Shown: positions 33,697 through 42,695, numbered from the stretch's first letter. The stretch: DNA of 64,000 bases from Sphingomonas phyllosphaerae FA2 (GCF_000427645.1 NZ_KE386571.1:2872895-2936894), one strand, 5' to 3'. Program-made: numbers and translations. Notes: generated from the letters alone by a model not told the origin.

Positions 33697-35223
33697 TTAC
33701 GCCGCCTTCAGCGCGGTCGGCACCTGCCGCAAGCTGCCGAGCGCCGCGGCTTCGCCCTCCCGATCGCCTTCGTTGCCGCTCTCGTGATATTCGGCGTCCT
33801 CGTTGACCGCCCAGAGGTCGTAGACGCGCGCGCCGGCCTGGATGTTGCGGACCGTCAGCATCGCGGTCATCATCGCATGATCCTGATTGTTGTAGCGGTG
33901 CATCCCGTTGCGCCCGACGCAATGCAGCGTCGCGTAGCGGCCCTCAATCTCGCGGCGGAGCATGTCGACGTTCTGTGCATAATCCTCGTCATAGACGGGA
34001 TAGGCCTTTTCCTGCCGCACAACCACGCCGCCGGTCACCTGCGCCGGATCGCACAGGCCGAGCGTCGCCATCTCGGCGGTGGCGAGCGCGATCAGTTGCT
34101 GGTCGCTCGACGTCCACAGCCCGTCGCCCTCGAAGCAGAAATATTCGAGCCCGACGCAGGCGATCGCGGGGTCGGGCACCATCTCGGGCGACCACGAACG
34201 GAAGTTCTGGATGCGGCCGACCTTCACCTTCGGATCGTGGATGTAGATCCAATTGTCCGGGAACAGCTCAGGCGAGCGGATCATCAGCGCGACCGTCAGG
34301 AAGTCGCGGTACTTGAGGTTCGACGCCTCGGGCAGCGACGCGGGCAGCGGATGGATGCGGCTCGCCAGCTCGCGCATCGGCGCGGAGGAAATGACATGCG
34401 CGGCGTTGAGCGCGACCAGACCGTCCGCACCGTTGGCGGTGACCGTCCAGCGCCCGGTCGCCTCGCTCAACCGCAACTGGTGGAGCGCATGGCCCATCAG
34501 CACCTGCCCGCCGCGCTCGACGATCCGGTCGCGCGCGGCATCCCACATCATCCCCGGCCCGAGCCGCGGATAGCGGAAATTCTCGAGCAGCGTCTTGGCC
34601 TGACCGACGCCGTCGTTCGGCCGGCGATTGAGCCCCAGCGAGCGCTTCATCCCGTCGACCACCGCGCCCCACAGCGATAGGCCCTTGATCCGCTGCGCCG
34701 CCCAATCCGCGCTCATCTTGTCGCACGGCATCCCCCACACCTTCTCGGTGTAGGTCTTGAAGAAGATCGAATAGAGCTTTCGCCCGAAGGCGTTGACCGT
34801 CCAGTCCTCGAAGCTCTTCACATCGCGCTTCGGGAGCAGCTTGGCCTTAGCGAAGCTCGCCATGCACAGCGCCGACCGCACCACGCCGAGGTTGCCGAGC
34901 GCCTCGAACGCGCGCAGCGGATAGCTGTAGAACTTGCCCTCGTAATAGATGCGGCTCATCCGCGGGCGTTCGATGAAATCGTCGGGCAGCAGCTCGTTCC
35001 AGAGGCCGACGACCTCCTTCGAGCGCGAGAAGAAGCGGTGTCCGCCGATGTCGAAGCGGAAGCCTTCATGTTCGACGGTGCGGCTGATCCCGCCGACGTA
35101 GCGCGCGTCTTTCTCGAGAATCGCGACCGAATAGCCGGCCTTGGACAGCAGATAGCCGGCGGTCAGCCCTGCGGGCCCCGCGCCGATGATCGCTACGTCG
35201 ACCGTAGTGCCTGACTTCGCCAT
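33697..35223 (-). CDS. FAD-dependent oxidoreductase, UDP-galactopyranose-mutase-like
   Basis: A 508-residue flavoprotein. The FAD-binding dinucleotide fold is VDVAIIGAGPAGLTAGYLLS (residues 8-27), followed by GGISRTVEHEGFRFDIGGHR, the conserved start of the UGM/protoporphyrinogen-oxidase-like group. Later stretches (FKTYTEKVWGMPCDKMSADW and the C-terminal GRNGMHRYNNQDHAMMTAM) are typical of the NAD(P)/FAD-dependent proteins often found in polysaccharide clusters. The reaction is not known; sugar-ring or polyprenyl chemistry is possible. It heads an apparent operon with two GT-C-like membrane proteins, which suggests a lipid-linked sugar or surface glycan pathway. Confidence 0.85.
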   Translation of the reverse strand: MAKSGTTVDVAIIGAGPAGLTAGYLLSKAGYSVAILEKDARYVGGISRTVEHEGFRFDIGGHRFFSRSKEVVGLWNELLPDDFIERPRMSRIYYEGKFYSYPLRAFEALGNLGVVRSALCMASFAKAKLLPKRDVKSFEDWTVNAFGRKLYSIFFKTYTEKVWGMPCDKMSADWAAQRIKGLSLWGAVVDGMKRSLGLNRRPNDGVGQAKTLLENFRYPRLGPGMMWDAARDRIVERGGQVLMGHALHQLRLSEATGRWTVTANGADGLVALNAAHVISSAPMRELASRIHPLPASLPEASNLKYRDFLTVALMIRSPELFPDNWIYIHDPKVKVGRIQNFRSWSPEMVPDPAIACVGLEYFCFEGDGLWTSSDQQLIALATAEMATLGLCDPAQVTGGVVVRQEKAYPVYDEDYAQNVDMLRREIEGRYATLHCVGRNGMHRYNNQDHAMMTAMLTVRNIQAGARVYDLWAVNEDAEYHESGNEGDREGEAAALGSLRQVPTALKAA

Positions 35224-35336
35224 CCCGCCCGCTTCCGCCTTTTCGTGGATGGAGACGCAATGAAGGAAACTGGTTGAAGCGGAGTTAACGCGCCGACGGT
35301 GGCACTGCCCGACGCTCCTGTTCTATAGCCCGCCGG

Positions 35337-37736
35337 ATGCGTGCCCTTCTTCCCCCCGTGCTGGCCCTCGCGGCCGCGGTCTCGATCACGCTGCCCGTGG
35401 CGGCGGCCGCGCAAAGCACCACCTTCGATCTGGCCGGCCCTTCGCTGACGATGCGGGTGACGCGCGGCAACGTGACGCTGCCCGCCGGGCAGGTGCCGGG
35501 CATCCGCGCGGGCGACAAGCTGGAGGTGCGCGCCGACCTGCCCGCCGACCAGTCCGCGCGTTACGTGCTGGTCGTCGCCTTCCTGCGCGGCGCGACCAAT
35601 CCGCCACCCAAGGACTGGTTCTTCAAGGCCGAGACGTGGGACAAGAATCCGAAGAAGTCGGGGCTGACCATCACCGTTCCCGAAGGGGCGGGACAGGCGA
35701 TTGCGTTCATGGCGCCCGAAACCGGCGGCGGCTACAATGCGCTGGTGAAGGCGGTGCGCGGGCGGCCGGGCGTGTTCGTGCGCGCCGCGCAGGACTTGTT
35801 CCAGGCCTCGCTCGACCGCGCGCGGCTGGAGACCTTCGTGAACGGCGTTGCGCGCGTCGAGGAAAGCGCGCCCGAGCGGCTGGTGCCGGTATCGACCGCG
35901 CTCGCCGGCACGCTGGCGATCAAGCTCAATGCCGACTGCCTGTCGCGCGCGCGCTCGTTGCAGGCGTCGTGCCTGACGCAGAACCGTGACGGCATGGTGC
36001 TCCAGACCGGCGGCGGCACGACGCTGGCCGAGGTGCTGGGCGGCACGACGACGCAATTCGCCTACAGCCTCGCCGCCACCAAGGAGGGCGGTGCCGGCAT
36101 TTACAGCCCGTACATCTCGCTCGCGCGCGATTTCGCGCGGCTGTTCGGCGTGTTCCGCAGCGCGAGCTACCAGTACGCTCCGGCGCTGGCGGTCGGCTCG
36201 GGCGAGCGGCTGCGGTTGCAGCTCAACAGTCCGCCGTCGTTCCAGAATCCGCAGACCGTGCTGGTCGCGCCACTGCCCCCGATCGGCAATGCCGCGCCGC
36301 CGCCGCTGCGTGCCGCCGCCAAGGACGCGGTGTGCCTCGCGCAGCCGGGGCTCGTGCTGCGGCTCAACGACGCGCCGTTGCTGTTCGCGACCGATTTCGC
36401 GCGCGACCTGCGGCTGAAGCTGGGGTTGCAGGACGGGCGCAGCGTCGAATTGCCGGTGACCGCGGATGCCGAACGCGGCGGGCTGGTCGTCGCCGATGCA
36501 CAGAAGGTGGGCCAGACCGGGATCAGCGATGCGGCATTGGTCGGACGTTGGGGCTTCGACGCCTTCACCGGTCCGCGCTTCGTGGTCCAGAACGGCGCAC
36601 CGACCGCGTGGCAGCCCAAGCCCGATGACGCGGTGGTAATCGGCCGCGACGCGCCGCTGACCTTGCAGGGCGGCGCATCCTCCTGCGTCGAGCAGGTCGC
36701 GCTGCGCGATCGCGGCGGCGCGACCCGGCCGGTCGAGTGGAAGGCGAGCGCACCCGACGAGATCACCGCGACGCTGCCGCTCGCGCGCACCCGCCCGGGC
36801 GACCTGACATTGCTGGTCGCGCAATATGGCGGGGCGCAACCCGCGCAGTTGACGCTGAAGGGGCAGACCGAGGCGAGTCGGCTGGAGGGCTTCACGCTCT
36901 ACACCGGCGACCGGGAAGGCCGGCTGGTCGGCGCGCGGCTCGATCAGGTCGCGAAGCTGGAGGTCGCCGGTGTGACGTTCGGGTCGGGCGCGCTGACCCG
37001 CGATCCCGGCGGCGGCGACCGGCTGGCGCTGACCACCGACGCCAATACCGAGACGCTGGCGCAGGGCGCGAGCGAGGCGAAGGTGACGCTCAAGGACGGA
37101 CGCACCACGACGGTGCGCGCGACGATCACCCCGCCGCGCCCGCGGCTGGAGCTGGTCGGTGCCCATGTCGACGCCCCGGCCGCAGCGGCGAAGGTGCCGC
37201 TGACGCTCCCCGCCGGGCTGCTCGCGCCCGACGCGACGCTGACCTTCTCGGTCCGCGCGATCGGCACACGGCTGACCAACGACGACGCGATCGAGGTTGC
37301 GACCGCCGACGACGATGCGACGACGAAGCTGACCGTCGCGTCGGGCAAGCTGCAATCGCTGGGCGGCGACGTCGCGGTCGGTACGTTCGCGCCGCGGCAG
37401 GCGCTCGGCGCGGCGGCGGTCGGCGCGCTCAAGATGCGGCTGGTGCAGGGCGAGACACTCGGCGAATGGCAGCCGCTGGCGCGCGTCGTCCGCCTGCCCG
37501 CACTGACGAAGGTCGCGTGCACCGACAAGGCGTGCACGATCGAGGGCGACGACCTGTTCCTGATCGCCGGCGTCGCCGCGACACCGGACGGCGCCAATGC
37601 GCAGCCGGTGCCGGTCGGCTTCGTCGGCACGTCCTTGTCGGTGCCGCGCCCCGCCGGCGACGCGCTGTACCTGAAACTCCACGACGCGCCCGAGGATGCG
37701 GTGAAGATCGCGATCGCGCCGGGGCGGAAGGAGTAG
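35337..37736 (+). CDS. Large exported protein of unknown function, 799 residues
   Basis: It has a clear signal peptide (about residues 1-26, ending VAAAAQ). The mature protein is rich in Ala, Leu, Asp and beta-strand patterns with no transmembrane segment. Short recurring patterns such as GDKLEVRADLPA, SVELPVTADAERGG and LTLPAGLLAPDATLTFSVRA look like repeated beta-sandwich (Ig-like) domains. Only four Cys are seen after the signal: two in the first third (DCLSRARSLQASC) and two near the end (CTDKAC), plausible disulphides. It is divergent from the flavoprotein gene (113 bases apart). No family was recognised. Confidence 0.75.
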   Translation: MRALLPPVLALAAAVSITLPVAAAAQSTTFDLAGPSLTMRVTRGNVTLPAGQVPGIRAGDKLEVRADLPADQSARYVLVVAFLRGATNPPPKDWFFKAETWDKNPKKSGLTITVPEGAGQAIAFMAPETGGGYNALVKAVRGRPGVFVRAAQDLFQASLDRARLETFVNGVARVEESAPERLVPVSTALAGTLAIKLNADCLSRARSLQASCLTQNRDGMVLQTGGGTTLAEVLGGTTTQFAYSLAATKEGGAGIYSPYISLARDFARLFGVFRSASYQYAPALAVGSGERLRLQLNSPPSFQNPQTVLVAPLPPIGNAAPPPLRAAAKDAVCLAQPGLVLRLNDAPLLFATDFARDLRLKLGLQDGRSVELPVTADAERGGLVVADAQKVGQTGISDAALVGRWGFDAFTGPRFVVQNGAPTAWQPKPDDAVVIGRDAPLTLQGGASSCVEQVALRDRGGATRPVEWKASAPDEITATLPLARTRPGDLTLLVAQYGGAQPAQLTLKGQTEASRLEGFTLYTGDREGRLVGARLDQVAKLEVAGVTFGSGALTRDPGGGDRLALTTDANTETLAQGASEAKVTLKDGRTTTVRATITPPRPRLELVGAHVDAPAAAAKVPLTLPAGLLAPDATLTFSVRAIGTRLTNDDAIEVATADDDATTKLTVASGKLQSLGGDVAVGTFAPRQALGAAAVGALKMRLVQGETLGEWQPLARVVRLPALTKVACTDKACTIEGDDLFLIAGVAATPDGANAQPVPVGFVGTSLSVPRPAGDALYLKLHDAPEDAVKIAIAPGRKE

Positions 37737-37787
37737 CACCCGCCACCCCCTCCGCGCTCCGCGCTCCGCGCTCCGCCTTTGAAAGAT

Positions 37788-37892
37788 AGCCCCTTCCCCT
37801 TCAGGGGAGGGGTTGGGGTGGGGCCTGTCCGCGGGCGATGTCGCTCTTCTGGACAGGCCCCACTCCCAGCCCCCCCCTGAAGGGAAGGGGAG
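37788..37892. repeat. Family-4 repeat forming a long stem
   Basis: AGCCCCTTCCCCTTCAGGGG ... GGGGTTGGGGTGGGGCCTGT ... ACAGGCCCCACTCCCAGCCC ... CCCTGAAGGGAAGGGGAGC, a near-complete inverted repeat of about 100 bases between convergent genes. Just before it, 37751-37777 holds four tandem GCTCCGC units. The gap 37737-37913 contains no gene. Confidence 0.8.
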
Positions 37893-37913
37893 CAAGGCTA
37901 ATCGATTTCAGCT

Positions 37914-39413
37914 CTAGAACGTGACGCCGATGCCGCCGCTGACGGTTTCGCCGCTGTCCTTGCCGGTGAAGGCGCCGGCGCGGTTCTCGGTGTTCCAGTG
38001 GATCAGGTTAAATTGCATGCGGATGATGCTGTCGAGATACCAGTTCACCCCGGCGGTCACCGCCGAGCCCTTGCCTGCGGTCGGCACGCCCGAGAAATCG
38101 AGGTTCTCGTAGCGGGTGAGCAACTCGATCGCGCCCGGGCCACCGTCGAATACCGGGCGCAGCACGCGCGGCTGCGCGAAGGTGCCCAGCCGCGGATTGT
38201 ACGGCGGCAGATCGCCGGTCAGGAACCAGCCACCCGACACGCTCCACGCCTTGGTGACCAGATCGTCGCGCCCGCCGGTCAGCCGCGCATGACGCTCGCC
38301 GGCCTCGCCCATCACCCACATCGGGCCGGCATAGCCGCCGACTTCCGCACCATAGCCGGTGGTGCCGGTGCCGCCGGTCAGCGTGCCGGTCGACACGCGC
38401 AACAGGCTGTTGAAGCGCCCGCCGATCACGGTGTTGCGGGTCAGCGTGCCCGGGCCGTTCGCCAGCTTCTCGTCGAAGCCCCACAGGCCGAGGTGAACGA
38501 TCGAGCGATCGGTCTTCAGCGGGTTCCAGTGCGCGCGCGCCAGCACCGTGCGGCTGTCCGACACCGCCTGGCTGGCGTCGACATTGTCGCCGCTCAGCGT
38601 GATCGAGGCGTGGCCGCTCTTCCAGAAAATGCGCGGCATCAGTGCGATGCCGTAGAAGCCGCGCTGCGGGATGATCGAGGTGGCGACGACGTTGCGCTCC
38701 AGGAACGGCGGCGCATCCGACCCGCTCGACCCTTCGAAGCTGCGGTCGTTGAACATGTTGCCGAAGCGGACATCATAGGAAAGCTGCCCGACGTCGTTGC
38801 GCCAGCCGACGAACATCGTGCCGACGTCCGACACGTTGTCGGCGAAGTCGTTCTCGAACTGGTAGAAGAAGTGCGTACCGATCGCGCCCTCGATGCCGAT
38901 GCGCAGCGCGCGCGCGCCGGTGGTCGTGATGTTGCGCGCGTCATATTTCGATCCGAACGTCGAGCTGACGTGGTTGATGATGCGGCCGCGCATCTTGAAC
39001 GTGTACTTGCCGTCCGCCGAGTGGAAGATCGGCAGGCCACCGCGCCATTCGGTGGTGACACCCGACGGGTTCATCGCCGCGGCGCGCGCCTGCGCCACCG
39101 TCTGCTCGGCAGGGCTCGGCGGGATGATCTGCGGCGCGAACGACACCGTCTCGCTATCGTTGCCGACCGTCGAGGAGGCCGATGCGACCCGTTGCGGCGC
39201 GGTCGTCGGCGTAGCGGCAGCCGTCACCGGCGCGGCGGCGGGGGCCTTGTTCTCGACCGCTTCCAGCCGCGCGCGCAACGCCGCGATCTCGCTGGCCTGG
39301 GCGCGGAGCAGCGCGAGGATTTCGGCCTGATCGCCTTGCGTGTTCTTGGCGAGCGCCGGGGTAGCAAGCAGCAGGGCAGAAACAGAGGCGCCCGCGCAGA
39401 GAAGACGTTTCAT
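37914..39413 (-). CDS. OprO/OprP-type porin
   Basis: A 499-residue outer membrane porin. The signal peptide is MKRLLCAGASVSALLLATPA then LA. A short coiled coil follows (residues 28-50, with LLRAQASEIAALRARLEAV), then a linker, and from about residue 120 a beta-barrel of the phosphate-selective porin O/P family (FKMRGRIINHVSSTFG, then FFYQFENDFADN, and the C-terminal strand ending GGIGVTF with a terminal Phe). N-terminal coiled coils are usual in this family in sphingomonads. No Pho box was recognised upstream, so phosphate control is unproven. Confidence 0.92.
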   Translation of the reverse strand: MKRLLCAGASVSALLLATPALAKNTQGDQAEILALLRAQASEIAALRARLEAVENKAPAAAPVTAAATPTTAPQRVASASSTVGNDSETVSFAPQIIPPSPAEQTVAQARAAAMNPSGVTTEWRGGLPIFHSADGKYTFKMRGRIINHVSSTFGSKYDARNITTTGARALRIGIEGAIGTHFFYQFENDFADNVSDVGTMFVGWRNDVGQLSYDVRFGNMFNDRSFEGSSGSDAPPFLERNVVATSIIPQRGFYGIALMPRIFWKSGHASITLSGDNVDASQAVSDSRTVLARAHWNPLKTDRSIVHLGLWGFDEKLANGPGTLTRNTVIGGRFNSLLRVSTGTLTGGTGTTGYGAEVGGYAGPMWVMGEAGERHARLTGGRDDLVTKAWSVSGGWFLTGDLPPYNPRLGTFAQPRVLRPVFDGGPGAIELLTRYENLDFSGVPTAGKGSAVTAGVNWYLDSIIRMQFNLIHWNTENRAGAFTGKDSGETVSGGIGVTF

Positions 39414-39736
39414 AGACCAAGCCTGTTAGGGCGAAGCACCGGATGGCATCGCGGCGTCAACCGGCACGCGGCATCGATCCGGGAAGGCGATCTCCAGCGC
39501 CCTGCCCATCGTTGCAACGACCGATTTTCGACCGGCGACCCCCCGAGGCTCCATCGAATTTCTGGAGTGGTCGGTATAAGAAAGCGAGGTTAATTAGTGA
39601 CTAAGCGGAAACTGCCGGCAACAATGCGGCATTGTTGACGATGCGCGGAGGTGCGTGAGAAGCCTTTTCGACACGTCGGTGAGAGGACCTGCAACGCGCC
39701 GCTGGGCGTCTTCTGGCACGCCGGCATGTTAGGCAG
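39414..39736. other. Gene-free gap between porin and accessory module
   Basis: No convincing gene was seen in these 323 bases. They include the porin promoter region on the minus strand and an A+T-richer stretch (39570-39660). A perfect palindrome, CAACAATG-CGG-CATTGTTG (39619-39637), is the only clear structure; it lacks a T-run and could be an operator or a remnant. The transition to lower GC content begins here. Confidence 0.5.
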
Positions 39737-40114
39737 TCAGTCCCCGGTCACACGCCCATCGTCGTCCTTGAGTTTCGACGCGACACGCTGTGCCCGCACC
39801 TCATCGATGAGGTCTATGAGTTCGTGGATCAGATAAATGCCCTGCATCGTCTTGGGGTCATTCTCGTCCTCGGCTTCGAGAAAGATCGCTTTCATGCGCG
39901 CCACGATATCGGTTGCCTTAGCGTAACGATCTTCACCGATCTTGTCGCAGACCCTGCCAAAACCTTCAATGAGCGCATAGAATTCGGTATCGATATTCTG
40001 ACCCGGAAAATATCCCGTTTCGTCCTGAAATTTTGGCGCCTCCCCTATCATCGGAACGACAAAATCCATGAGCTCGCTTAAGCTTTCAGGTATATATGGC
40101 TTATAATTGGTCAC
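39737..40114 (-). CDS. Small acidic protein, candidate immunity protein
   Basis: A 125-residue, acidic, helical protein starting MTNYKPYIPESLSELMDFVV. Its GTG start (40114) overlaps the TGA that ends the upstream frame (GTGA, 40111-40114), a tight coupling usual for toxin-immunity pairs. The middle (DRYAKATDIVARMKAIFLEA then EDENDPKTMQGIYLIHELID) is rich in Asp/Glu, suited to binding a basic partner. There is no signal peptide or membrane segment. No family was recognised; the immunity role is inferred from position, size, charge and base composition. It could also be an unrelated accessory gene. Confidence 0.6.
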   Translation of the reverse strand: MTNYKPYIPESLSELMDFVVPMIGEAPKFQDETGYFPGQNIDTEFYALIEGFGRVCDKIGEDRYAKATDIVARMKAIFLEAEDENDPKTMQGIYLIHELIDLIDEVRAQRVASKLKDDDGRVTGD

Positions 40115-41229
40115 TTACCCGCCTCCGGTCTATTGATAATGTAGCTACTTCCACGCCCCAGCTGGCGGGGCCTGATAATAACAACAAGCTGCGGCCGAAA
40201 ATCGGCGTTGAAAAATCCCCGCACCTGAGGCGTTTTGACTGATTTTGGTGAGAGCGTTACGTCGAAGGCGGCGTCTCCTACCCTGGCATCCGGGATCCTG
40301 TAAGAGGCTTCTCGCTTTGAAGAGTCATATTCTCGACGATTAACTCACACTTGAGCAACATGCTCCTTTACCTGATAAACTTCATAGGTCGTCCGAAAAT
40401 TCTTCCGAACCCAATTATCTACGTAACTACCGATGGCCTGACCTTTTGAGAGATGCTTTCTAAAGGCCCCTGCCTCGTAAAGCTTAAGCGCCTTACTGTA
40501 AGCTTGATCTGTTAGATTCTGCATGACACGGACCGTCTCGACTTGCATCGGCCGCAAATCACGTTTAACCCTGGCGAAAGTTGCAGCGCGCTGCATGCGC
40601 AAATCATTCAGTTGATTCTTCTGCCCTTCCCATGTCGTTGGAAATCCAAGCGACTGAAACGTCCAATGGGGATCGAGCGCCTTAATCTGCGAAATGAGAT
40701 ACGCGCTTCGCTCCTGCGTCGTCTTAACCATGTCCTCGTTCGCCGGCGCCGTAAAACCAAACACATTATCCAGCAGCGAGATGACGGCGCCCTCGGGTGC
40801 GTCGCGCAGACCGGGAAAGGTCTGCTCGAGCGTCATCGGATCTTCAAAAGCGCGGCTATTGCTACGAAGCGGTTCTCGCGAAGGTTCGAATTGGGTTTGC
40901 TGCAGAGCTCCGTCGTCGCGACCCGGACGATAGACCGCATCGATAATCGCTGCCTGATCTTTAGCCTCCGCCGATTGATCGAACGAAGCGTTCCGCCACT
41001 CGCTCTGTGAGAGCTGCCGCGACCCCGATGCCGCACGGCGACGCGATGACGCGCTCCGTTCCGGGGACGCGACCCCGCCCGGGCCCGAGGTGAACTGGCC
41101 ATTTCGTGGATCGTGATACGGATTGAATTTCAGCTCGATACCGTCAGCGGTTCGCGTCGGACGCCGCCCCGTTCGAAGCCACACTGAAAAGTTGCGCCGT
41201 TGATCGATACTAGTGACGAGATTGTTCAT
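40111..41229 (-). pseudogene. Candidate polymorphic toxin gene interrupted by in-frame TGA
   Basis: The frame runs from ATG 41229 for 294 codons to TGA 40345-40347. It then stays open in the same frame for 77 more codons and ends at TGA 40111-40113, overlapping the next start. The part after the internal stop is clearly coding-like: it includes SYRIPDARVGDAAFDVTLSP, KTPQVRGFFNADFRPQLVVI and IRPRQLGRGSSYIINRP, and it contains no usable start codon until late. The whole would be 372 residues. The N-terminus has FNPYHDPRNGQFTSGPGG, a motif seen in phage-derived and toxin proteins, and a Ser/Arg-rich stretch; the middle is helical. The RIPD...DVTL...K pattern faintly recalls restriction-endonuclease-fold toxins. 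The toxin identity is an inference; the in-frame stop is directly visible. Confidence 0.65.
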
Positions 41230-41284
41230 GCTTCGCCCCCACGTTTCAGTGGGAACATATAAAGAACATGGTAGGAATAGTCAA

Positions 41285-41318
41285 TAAAAGGCCGACTCTC
41301 CGTGTCGAAGAGCCGGCC
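41285..41318 (-). terminator. Intrinsic terminator of argG
   Basis: On the minus strand: GGCCGGCTCT-TCGACACGG-AGAGTCGGCC followed by TTTTATTG. The stem has one mismatch. It lies about 40 bases beyond the argG stop codon and marks the edge of the GC-rich chromosome next to the accessory patch. Confidence 0.7.
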
Positions 41319-41359
41319 GCAATACTGATTAAGCAGTATAGTCGTGAGATTCAAACGCC

Positions 41360-42577
41360 CTACCGATCGCGCCGCCCCAGCAAGCGCAGCCGCAGCGCGT
41401 TGAGCTTGATGAAGCCCGCCGCGTCGCGCTGGTCGTATGCGCCCTGATCGTCCTCGAACGTCACGACCTTTTCCGAGTACAGCGAGTTCGGCGACTTGCG
41501 CCCGGTCACATGGGCCGCGCCCTTGTAGAGCTTAAGCCGGACGGTCCCCGCCACCTTCTCCTGCGAATGGTCGACCGCGGCCTGCAGCATCTCGCGCTCG
41601 GGGGAGAACCAGAAGCCGTTATAGACCAGCTCGGCATAACGCGGCGCGAGTTCGTCCTTCAGGTGCGCGGCGCCGCGGTCGAGCGTCAATTGCTCGATCG
41701 CGCGGTGGGCGAGCGCATAGATCGTCCCGCCGGGCGTCTCGTACATGCCGCGGCTCTTCATGCCGACGAAGCGGTTCTCGACCAGATCGAGCCGGCCGAT
41801 GCCATGCTTGCGCCCCAGTTCGTTGAGCTTGGCGAGCAGCGCGGCGGGCGAGAGCGCCTCGCCGTTTACCGCAACGCCGTCGCCACGCTCGAAATCGATC
41901 GTGATCGTCTCCGGCTGGTCGGGCGCATCCTCCGGGTTGACGGTGCGCGAGAAGACATATTCGGGCACCTCGTCCCACGGATCCTCGAGCACCTTACCCT
42001 CCGAAGAGGTGTGGAGCAGGTTCGCGTCGGTCGAGAACGGCGCCTCGCCACGCTTGTCCTTGCTGACCGGGATCTGGTGCGATTCGGCGAATTCAATCAG
42101 CCGGGTGCGGCTGGTCAGGTCCCACTCGCGCCACGGCGCGATCACCTTGATGTCAGGGTTGAGCGCATAATAGCCGAGCTCGAAACGCACCTGATCGTTG
42201 CCCTTGCCGGTCGCGCCGTGGCTGACCGCATCGGCGTTCACCAGCTTGGCGATCTCGATCTGGCGCTTGGCGATCAGCGGCCGCGCGATCGAGGTGCCGA
42301 GCAGATACAGCCCCTCGTACAGCGCATTGGCGCGCATCATCGGGAAGACGTAGTCCTTGACGAACTCCTCGCGCAGATCGTCGATGAAGATATGCTCGCG
42401 CTTGATCCCCATCAGCTCGGCCTTGGCGCGCGCCGGCTCCAGCTCCTCGCCCTGCCCCAGATCGGCGGTGAAGGTGACGACCTCGCAGCCATATTCGGTC
42501 TGCAGCCATTTCAGGATCACGCTGGTGTCCAGCCCTCCCGAGTAAGCAAGTACGACGCGCTTGATCTGATCGGTCAT
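41360..42577 (-). CDS. argG: Argininosuccinate synthase
   Basis: A 405-residue enzyme that joins citrulline and aspartate with ATP, the penultimate step of arginine synthesis. ATG 42577 gives [20 protein letters not shown], with the ATP pyrophosphatase P-loop AYSGGLDTS; a TTG two codons upstream is less likely because AAGGAG lies 9 bases before the ATG. The [15 protein letters not shown] block and the C-terminal [15 protein letters not shown] block match the family. A hairpin with a T-run follows the gene. argH is not adjacent. Confidence 0.97.
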   Translation of the reverse strand: MTDQIKRVVLAYSGGLDTSVILKWLQTEYGCEVVTFTADLGQGEELEPARAKAELMGIKREHIFIDDLREEFVKDYVFPMMRANALYEGLYLLGTSIARPLIAKRQIEIAKLVNADAVSHGATGKGNDQVRFELGYYALNPDIKVIAPWREWDLTSRTRLIEFAESHQIPVSKDKRGEAPFSTDANLLHTSSEGKVLEDPWDEVPEYVFSRTVNPEDAPDQPETITIDFERGDGVAVNGEALSPAALLAKLNELGRKHGIGRLDLVENRFVGMKSRGMYETPGGTIYALAHRAIEQLTLDRGAAHLKDELAPRYAELVYNGFWFSPEREMLQAAVDHSQEKVAGTVRLKLYKGAAHVTGRKSPNSLYSEKVVTFEDDQGAYDQRDAAGFIKLNALRLRLLGRRDR

Positions 42578-42695
42578 GGGCAAGGCTCCTTCTTGCGCGC
42601 GCCGCTACGCGCTCGCGCGCGGGAGGGCAACCGTCTTGCCGACCCGCCGCGCGCCGTTCAGCGCGGGTAAAAGCGCGATGCGACAGGCGGGCGAG

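Larger units (their letters stand above)
39570..41284. other. A+T-richer accessory island
   Basis: Base composition and codon use change visibly here: codons such as AAA, ATT, TTT and TAT are frequent, in contrast to the strongly GC-ending codons on both sides. The patch holds the candidate immunity gene and the interrupted candidate toxin gene and ends at the argG terminator. No integrase, transposase or flanking direct repeat was seen. It looks like a recently acquired two-gene cargo between the porin and argG. Confidence 0.6.

Noticed and set aside
39414..39660. Pho box upstream of the OprP-type porin
   Set aside because: No pair of CTGTCAT-like direct repeats at 11-base spacing was found in the porin upstream region.
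40345..40347. Selenocysteine codon in the candidate toxin
   Set aside because: No selenocysteine insertion-like hairpin is evident right after the TGA, the context is not a redox motif, and no selenoprotein machinery is in the window. A nonsense mutation is simpler.
39570..41284. Prophage remnant
   Set aside because: Apart from one motif that also occurs in phage head proteins, there are no integrase, terminase, capsid, tail or lysis genes and no attachment repeats.
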